Below, piece by piece: positions 57,478-62,285 of a DNA stretch of 62,285 nucleotides (positions within the stretch are counted from its first letter, which is position 1; each line of letters starts with the position of its first letter). This DNA comes from Microbacterium testaceum. GTDB lineage: Bacteria; Actinomycetota; Actinomycetes; Actinomycetales; Microbacteriaceae. The DNA is taken from assembly GCF_001476285.1 (NCBI RefSeq), contig NZ_LDRU01000066.1, forward strand, positions 1-62,285, given 5' to 3'. A program made the translations under genes and the position numbers. The notes below the pieces were generated by a model. It searched no databases. It was not told the DNA's origin and worked only from the letters and a program-made list of their open reading frames with translations.

Positions 57478-60400
57478 ATGCACGACCGCACCGCGCTCAT
57501 CGAGATGCGCATCGAACGCTTCATCCGAGAGCGTCTCGCCCCCGCCGTCTACCGCGCCCGCCAGCCGCTCGAGATCCAGGCGTGGGAGGCCCCGGGCGAG
57601 CCCGTGACCTTCGCCGAGGCTCGGGATGCCGATTACCGCCCCTTCGCCATCGGAACGCCCTGGGGTCGGGCGTGGGGGACGACCTGGTTCGCCGTGTCGG
57701 GGAAGATCCCCGCCGCGTGGCGCGGCGTCGACGGTGCGCTGCCCGAGGGCACCGTCGCCGAACTCGTGATCGACCTGGGCTTCACCGCCGGCCAGAGCGG
57801 CTTCCAGTGCGAGGCCCTCGTCTGGAACCGCGCGGGCGCGCCGATCAAGGGCGTCTCGCCGTTCAACAACGCCACCCCCGCCGCCATCGACGCCGACGGT
57901 CGGGTCGATGTGCTCGTCGAGGCCGCCTCGAACCCCGACGTCGGCAGCCTCTTCACGTTCGAGCCGACGCACCTCGGCGACCTCGCCACCGCCGGCGACG
58001 CTCCTCTCTATACGCTGCGCGAGATGTCCATCGGCCTCCGCGACCTCGCGGTGTGGAACCTCCTGCAGGACTTCCGCCTCCTCCACGGCCTCATCGCCGA
58101 GCTCGACGCCACCTCCGCTCGCCGCGCGACCCTCGTCGAGGCGATGGATGCCGCGATCGACGCGGTCGATCCCCACGACGTCGCCGGTACTGCCCGGGCC
58201 GGCCGCGACGTGCTCGCCCCTCTGCTCGCCGCGCCCGCGGCATCCAGCGCTCACGTCCTCCACGCCGTCGGTCACGCGCACATCGACTCCGCGTGGCTGT
58301 GGCCGGTGCGCGAGACGGCGCGCAAGGTCTCGCGCACGTTCTCGAACGTGCTCTCGCTCATGGACGAGGACCCCGAGTTCGTCTTCGCGAGCTCGTCGGC
58401 GCAGCAGTTCGCGTGGATGAAGGAGCACTACCCGGCGCTGTGGGAGCGGCTCAAGGAGCGCGTCGCCGAGGGGCGCTTCGTGCCCGTAGGCGGCATGTGG
58501 GTCGAGTCCGACACGAACATGGTCGGCGGCGAGGCGATGGCCCGCCAGTTCCTCGAGGGCAAGACGTTCTTCCTCGAGGAGTTCGGCATCGACACCGAAG
58601 AGGTGTGGCTGCCCGACTCGTTCGGCTACAGCGGCGCGCTTCCGCAGATCATGAGAGCCGCCGGCGCGCGCTGGTTCCTCACGCAGAAGATCTCGTGGAA
58701 CGAGACCAACCGCATCCCGCACCACACCTTCCGCTGGGAGGGCATCGACGGCTCGCGCATCTTCACGCACTTCCCGCCGGTCGACAAGTACAACTCCGAG
58801 GTCACCGCGGCCGACCTCGCGCACGCCGAGCGCAACTTCGCCGACAAGGGGCGCGCGCGCACCTCGCTGCTGCCCTACGGCTTCGGCGACGGCGGCGGCG
58901 GACCCACGCGGGAGATGACCGCGACGATCGCCCGCACGCACTCGCTCGAGGGTGCGCCGATCGTGAAGCACTCCACCCCGCGCGAGTTCTTCGAGACCGC
59001 CGAGGCAGAGTACGCCGACCCGGCCGTGTGGGCGGGGGAGCTGTACCTCGAGTTCCACCGCGGCACCTACACGAGCCAGCTGCGCACCAAGCAGGGCAAC
59101 CGCCGCAGCGAGCACCTGCTGCGCGAGGCCGAGCTGTGGGCGGCGACCGCGACCGTCCGCACCGGAGCGGCGTACCCCGCCGAGACGTTCCAGCGCCTGT
59201 GGCGTCTGGTGCTGCTTCAGCAGTTCCACGACATCCTTCCCGGCACCTCGATCGCGTGGGTGCACCGGGACGCCGAGCGCAACTACGCCGCGATCGCGGC
59301 GGAGCTCGAGCAGGTCATCGAGGGAAGCCTCCGCGCGCTCGTGGGCACCGGCGACCGCGCGGTGGTGGCGAACGCCGCCCCGCACCGCCGCGGCGGTGCC
59401 CCCGCGCTGGGGATCGCGACGGCCTCGGCCACCCGCGACGTGGCTCCGCGCGTCGAGGGCGAGGGTTTCGTCCTCGACAACGGCATCGTGCACGCCGTGA
59501 TCGACTCGCGGGGCCTCATCATCTCGCTCGTCGAGGTGGCATCCGGCCGCGAGGTCGTGCCGGAGGGGCAGACGGCCGGGCTGTTCGAGCTCTTCCGCGA
59601 CACCCCGACGCAGTGGGACGCGTGGGACATCGACGAGACCTATCGCCGTCACGTCACGCCGCTGGATTCCGCCCAGGCGGTGCGCATCGAGGGCGACGCG
59701 ATCGTGGTCGAGCGTGCCTTCGGCGACTCGCACCTGGTCACGCGCATCGCGCTCGCCGCGGGCGCGCGCGTCGTGCGGTTGTCGATCGACGTCGACTGGC
59801 ACGAGCAGCAGAAGCTGCTCAAGCTCGGCGTCCCGGTCGACGTGCACACCGACCGCGCGGCATCCGAGATCCAGTTCGGGCACATCACCCGACCGACCCA
59901 CACGAACACCTCGTGGGATGCCGCGCGCTTCGAGACGGCCGCGCACCGGTGGGTGCGAGTCGGCGAGCCCGGGTTCGGTGTCGCGGTGACGAACGACTCG
60001 ACCTACGGCCACGACATCACGCGTCACGAGCGCGAGGCGGGCGGCACGTACTCGCTCGTCCGCCTGTCGATCATCCGCGGGGCGCTCTTCCCCGACCCGC
60101 AGCAGGACCAGGGCGCGCACCACCTCGAGGTGGGCATCGTCGTGGGCGCCGAGGTCGAGGACGCGGTCGTCGAGGGCTACCGCACCAACCTCCCGCTCCG
60201 CGTCGTCGAGGGCGTCGCCGAGGCCGAGGTGGCACCGCTCGTGGCGGTCGACACCGAGGGCGTGGTCGTCGAGGCGATCAAGCTCGCGCAGGACGGCTCG
60301 GGAGACGTCATCGTGCGCCTGTACGAAGCGCTTGGCCGGCGCGCGCACGCTCGGCTGGACGCCGGGTTCGAGGTCGCGGGTGCCATCGAGACCGATCTGC

Positions 60401-60504
60401 TCGAGCGCCCGGTCGACGCCGCCGCGGTGTCGAGCGTCTCGGGCGGCGCGGTCGAGCTCGACCTGCGGCCGTTCCAGCTGGTCACCCTGCGCCTGAAGCG
60501 CTGA
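57478..60504 (+). CDS. Alpha-mannosidase, glycoside hydrolase family 38
   Basis: A 1008-residue GH38 enzyme without signal peptide, so cytoplasmic. Zinc ligands are seen in VGHAHIDSAWLWP (His266, His268, Asp270) and the nucleophile Asp380 in LPDSFGYSGALPQ. A second metal-ligand region is LLQQFHDILPGTSI. The middle and C-terminal beta-sandwich domains have the expected length for class II alpha-mannosidases. It hydrolyses alpha-mannosides imported by the coupled ABC transporter. The ATG at 57478 follows AAGGAAAAAACC. Confidence 0.95.
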   Translation: MHDRTALIEMRIERFIRERLAPAVYRARQPLEIQAWEAPGEPVTFAEARDADYRPFAIGTPWGRAWGTTWFAVSGKIPAAWRGVDGALPEGTVAELVIDLGFTAGQSGFQCEALVWNRAGAPIKGVSPFNNATPAAIDADGRVDVLVEAASNPDVGSLFTFEPTHLGDLATAGDAPLYTLREMSIGLRDLAVWNLLQDFRLLHGLIAELDATSARRATLVEAMDAAIDAVDPHDVAGTARAGRDVLAPLLAAPAASSAHVLHAVGHAHIDSAWLWPVRETARKVSRTFSNVLSLMDEDPEFVFASSSAQQFAWMKEHYPALWERLKERVAEGRFVPVGGMWVESDTNMVGGEAMARQFLEGKTFFLEEFGIDTEEVWLPDSFGYSGALPQIMRAAGARWFLTQKISWNETNRIPHHTFRWEGIDGSRIFTHFPPVDKYNSEVTAADLAHAERNFADKGRARTSLLPYGFGDGGGGPTREMTATIARTHSLEGAPIVKHSTPREFFETAEAEYADPAVWAGELYLEFHRGTYTSQLRTKQGNRRSEHLLREAELWAATATVRTGAAYPAETFQRLWRLVLLQQFHDILPGTSIAWVHRDAERNYAAIAAELEQVIEGSLRALVGTGDRAVVANAAPHRRGGAPALGIATASATRDVAPRVEGEGFVLDNGIVHAVIDSRGLIISLVEVASGREVVPEGQTAGLFELFRDTPTQWDAWDIDETYRRHVTPLDSAQAVRIEGDAIVVERAFGDSHLVTRIALAAGARVVRLSIDVDWHEQQKLLKLGVPVDVHTDRAASEIQFGHITRPTHTNTSWDAARFETAAHRWVRVGEPGFGVAVTNDSTYGHDITRHEREAGGTYSLVRLSIIRGALFPDPQQDQGAHHLEVGIVVGAEVEDAVVEGYRTNLPLRVVEGVAEAEVAPLVAVDTEGVVVEAIKLAQDGSGDVIVRLYEALGRRAHARLDAGFEVAGAIETDLLERPVDAAAVSSVSGGAVELDLRPFQLVTLRLKR

Positions 60505-60532
60505 CCCGGGGCGGTACTCGCACGCGACGGAG

Positions 60533-60597
60533 GGAGGGCGAGGGGCGAGCGGAGGACGATCTCAGCGGATTCGTCCTCCCTTCGCCCCTCGCCCTCC
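60533..60597. repeat. Large hairpin after the mannosidase gene
   Basis: Arms 60533-60559 and 60571-60597 pair over 27 positions with two mismatches and an 11-base loop. It can terminate the mannosidase operon. The following CCTCCGCTGGTCACGCGC (60593-60610) repeats a string at 39605-39622, so it may be part of a dispersed element. Confidence 0.8.
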
Positions 60598-60640
60598 GCT
60601 GGTCACGCGCCTCGCGCGGCGTCGGAACCCGCGACCGACA

Positions 60641-61129
60641 TCACACCGCGGCCACGGCCATGAGGACGACGGATGCCGCCATCGCGCCGATCTGCGCCCG
60701 ATCGAGCCGCGCGGGCATCCGGCGCATCGCCACGCTCGAGAAGACGGCGTACCCCACCGCCGCACCGACCATCAGCGGGCCCAGAGCGACTCCGTGCGTG
60801 TGCGTCGGGGAATGCCCGCCCATCGCGACCTGCAGCCCCGCCATCACGACCATCCCGAGCGTGGTGTGCACCGTCATGAGCGCCGGCACACGCGGCGCCC
60901 GACGCTGGCGCGGGCGTCGCCAGACCGCGAGACCCACGGCCGCCACGATCAGCAGAGCCGTCCAGTACACCGGCGCGATCAGCCCGAACACGGCGGCATC
61001 CAGCATCGCGAGCAGCATCAGCACGGATGCCGCGACCTCGGGCGGCCGCACCCGCGCGCGATCGGCTGCCAGACAGCAGGCGCCGACCGCGGCGGGGGCG
61101 ACCGCCCAGGCGTGGAGGATCTCGCTCAT
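60641..61129 (-). CDS. DUF5134 family membrane protein
   Basis: A 162-residue protein with about five membrane helices, including a His-containing loop GGHSPTHTHGVALGP. It resembles the DUF5134 family, which often sits beside copper-related or amine oxidase genes. The ATG at 61129 lies four bases after the stop of the copper amine oxidase gene, so the two are co-translated. Function unknown; the histidines could bind copper. Confidence 0.75.
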   Translation of the reverse strand: MSEILHAWAVAPAAVGACCLAADRARVRPPEVAASVLMLLAMLDAAVFGLIAPVYWTALLIVAAVGLAVWRRPRQRRAPRVPALMTVHTTLGMVVMAGLQVAMGGHSPTHTHGVALGPLMVGAAVGYAVFSSVAMRRMPARLDRAQIGAMAASVVLMAVAAV

Positions 61130-61133
61130 CGGT

Positions 61134-62285
61134 TCAACAGTGGTGCGCGTCGCCGTGCCCGTCGTGACCGTGCGCGCTGTGGTGATGACCGTGAGCGCCG
61201 ACCGCCTCATCCGCGTGCGGGCCGTGGCCGTGCCCCTCGGCGTGCGCCGTCGGCGCGCAGTGCGTGTTCGCCGGCGCGGGGACGTTCAGGACGGGGTTCC
61301 GCTCGAAGAAGTTGTACGGCTTGAGCGTGAACTTGGCGTAGTCCATCGGCATGACCGGCCAATCCTCGTTGCGCGGGAAGTGCGTGAGTCCGAACGTGTG
61401 CCAGAGCACAAGGTCCTCGCCGACGAGCGGCTCATCGCCCGCGATGAAGGCCGGGATGCCGGCGCCACCGGGGTGCTGATTGACGAAGTCGCCCGCGGCG
61501 TAGCGCTCATCGGGGTCGTACTTCGTCACGAACAGGTTCTTCGTGGCGAACGCCGCGCGCGCGGCGATCGAAGAGTCGTCATCGGCCAGCAGAACCGGGG
61601 TCTCGGTCGGGAACAGCATGTACGACGTCGCCTGTCCGCGCTCCGTCGTCTTCTCGGTCGAGGCGATCTGCCACACGCGGTTCACGGCGCCGTCGGCGAC
61701 GCGGCCCGACACCTTCTCCGACGTGATCGGCGTCACCTTCTTCGTGAAGGCGTTCCCGGCGGGGTTCTCGGCCGAGATCGGCACGCGCACCGCGTCGATC
61801 TCATTGACGACGTTCGCGACCCCGTCGACGGTCATGTCGAGCCGCGCCGAGAACAGGTGCTGGTGGTACGGCGCCCCGAGTCCCGGCGCGACCTCCGAGG
61901 CGTACGGGTAGCCTTCGCCCGGGTAGGCGGAGGTGAACAGGATGCCGGTGAGCTTGGCCTCGCACTCGATCGTGCCGTCGAGGTAGAGGTACCAGTAGAA
62001 CCCGTAGTCGTAGTTGCCGACGGTGGTGAAGAACGAGATCACCAGGCGCCGCGAGCGGCGCACTTCGCTCGACCCGGTGAAGATGTCGGTGTGCTTCCAG
62101 AGGGTGCCGAAGTCCTCCTCGTGCATGCACACCGCGTTGCGGACGGTGCGCGGCATCCCGTTCTCGTCCGACAGCACGGCGTCGACGTAGGTGATGTCGC
62201 CGACGCAGTCGCAGCCGAGCTCGAGTTCGTTCGTGTACCGGCCGAAGAGGTACTCGCCGGTGTCGAAGTAGTTCTGCCAGAAGCG
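61134..62285 (-). CDS. Copper amine oxidase, N-terminal part beyond window
   Basis: The last 383 residues of a primary-amine oxidase; the frame continues past the window edge. The topaquinone precursor tyrosine is in [16 protein letters not shown] (N-Y-D-Y motif). Copper ligands are the His residues in [11 protein letters not shown] and the later [12 protein letters not shown]. The segment [21 protein letters not shown] before the active site is conserved. The enzyme oxidises primary amines to aldehydes with H2O2 and ammonia release. The C-terminus carries an unusual tail of about 40 residues very rich in His ([19 protein letters not shown] ...) ending in HHC, probably a copper-binding extension. 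Confidence 0.95.
   Translation of the reverse strand, partial: RFWQNYFDTGEYLFGRYTNELELGCDCVGDITYVDAVLSDENGMPRTVRNAVCMHEEDFGTLWKHTDIFTGSSEVRRSRRLVISFFTTVGNYDYGFYWYLYLDGTIECEAKLTGILFTSAYPGEGYPYASEVAPGLGAPYHQHLFSARLDMTVDGVANVVNEIDAVRVPISAENPAGNAFTKKVTPITSEKVSGRVADGAVNRVWQIASTEKTTERGQATSYMLFPTETPVLLADDDSSIAARAAFATKNLFVTKYDPDERYAAGDFVNQHPGGAGIPAFIAGDEPLVGEDLVLWHTFGLTHFPRNEDWPVMPMDYAKFTLKPYNFFERNPVLNVPAPANTHCAPTAHAEGHGHGPHADEAVGAHGHHHSAHGHDGHGDAHHC

Noticed and set aside
57427..60348. 973-codon antisense frame opposite the alpha-mannosidase
   Set aside because: Arg/Glu/His-rich shadow of a well-supported GH38 gene.

Overview
High-GC actinobacterial chromosome, most likely Microbacterium or a close Microbacteriaceae relative. 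The reasons are the strong G/C third-position bias, frequent GTG starts and ATGA/GTGA stop-start overlaps, a DUF7882 protein, an Hsp20 gene with HrcA- and HspR-type operators, MoxR/DUF58/transglutaminase and type III PKS loci of actinobacterial type, and a very frequent GGATGCC/GGCATCC word. I see no transposase, integrase, phage gene, CRISPR array or rRNA. One tRNA gene (Ser, GGA) is present. Both window ends cut genes.

Layout. 1-6836: mixed housekeeping and stress genes (two small membrane proteins, aldo/keto reductase, SRPBCC protein, sulfide:quinone-oxidoreductase-like flavoprotein, DUF7882, acidic protein, Hsp20, UbiA prenyltransferase). 7036-25158: an 18-kb deoxysugar catabolic island. 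It holds enzymes for the non-phosphorylative L-fucose route (mutarotase, dehydrogenase, lactonase, L-fuconate dehydratase, SDR dehydrogenases, FAH-family diketo-acid hydrolase), a 2-keto-3-deoxygluconate kinase plus KDPG aldolase branch, a CUT1 ABC importer without its own ATPase, a Gfo/Idh/MocA oxidoreductase, LacI and FadR regulators, and an unusual trio of class III CoA-transferase, a solute-binding-like protein with no signal peptide, and a MaoC hydratase. A shared palindrome-like word (core TTCATCTGATGAA) sits before four of its transcription units. 25162-28080: FAD monooxygenase, methyltransferase and type III polyketide synthase, an overlapping operon probably making an alkylresorcinol- or quinone-type lipid; the UbiA gene may be its detached partner.

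28288-31744: glycosyltransferase, MarR and AraC regulators and a small unknown protein. 31750-39377: a LysR gene divergent from an eight-gene translationally coupled operon (two SDRs, a polar-amino-acid-type ABC importer, an Asp/Glu/hydantoin racemase homologue and an FMO-like monooxygenase) for an unidentified amino-acid-like substrate. 39639-42198: SulP anion transporter, MerR regulator and GNAT acetyltransferase. 42235-46352: GntR regulator with alpha/beta hydrolase, APC permease and acetamidase/formamidase (amide or peptide use). 46402-46493: tRNA-Ser. 46551-51721: lipoprotein, transglutaminase, DUF58 and MoxR envelope operon.

51885-60504: mannoside utilisation locus with a ROK kinase, ROK repressor, CUT1 importer and GH38 alpha-mannosidase. 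60641-62285: DUF5134 membrane protein and the C-terminal part of a copper amine oxidase with a His-rich tail. Functions are assigned by recognising family motifs in the translated sequence; no database search was possible.
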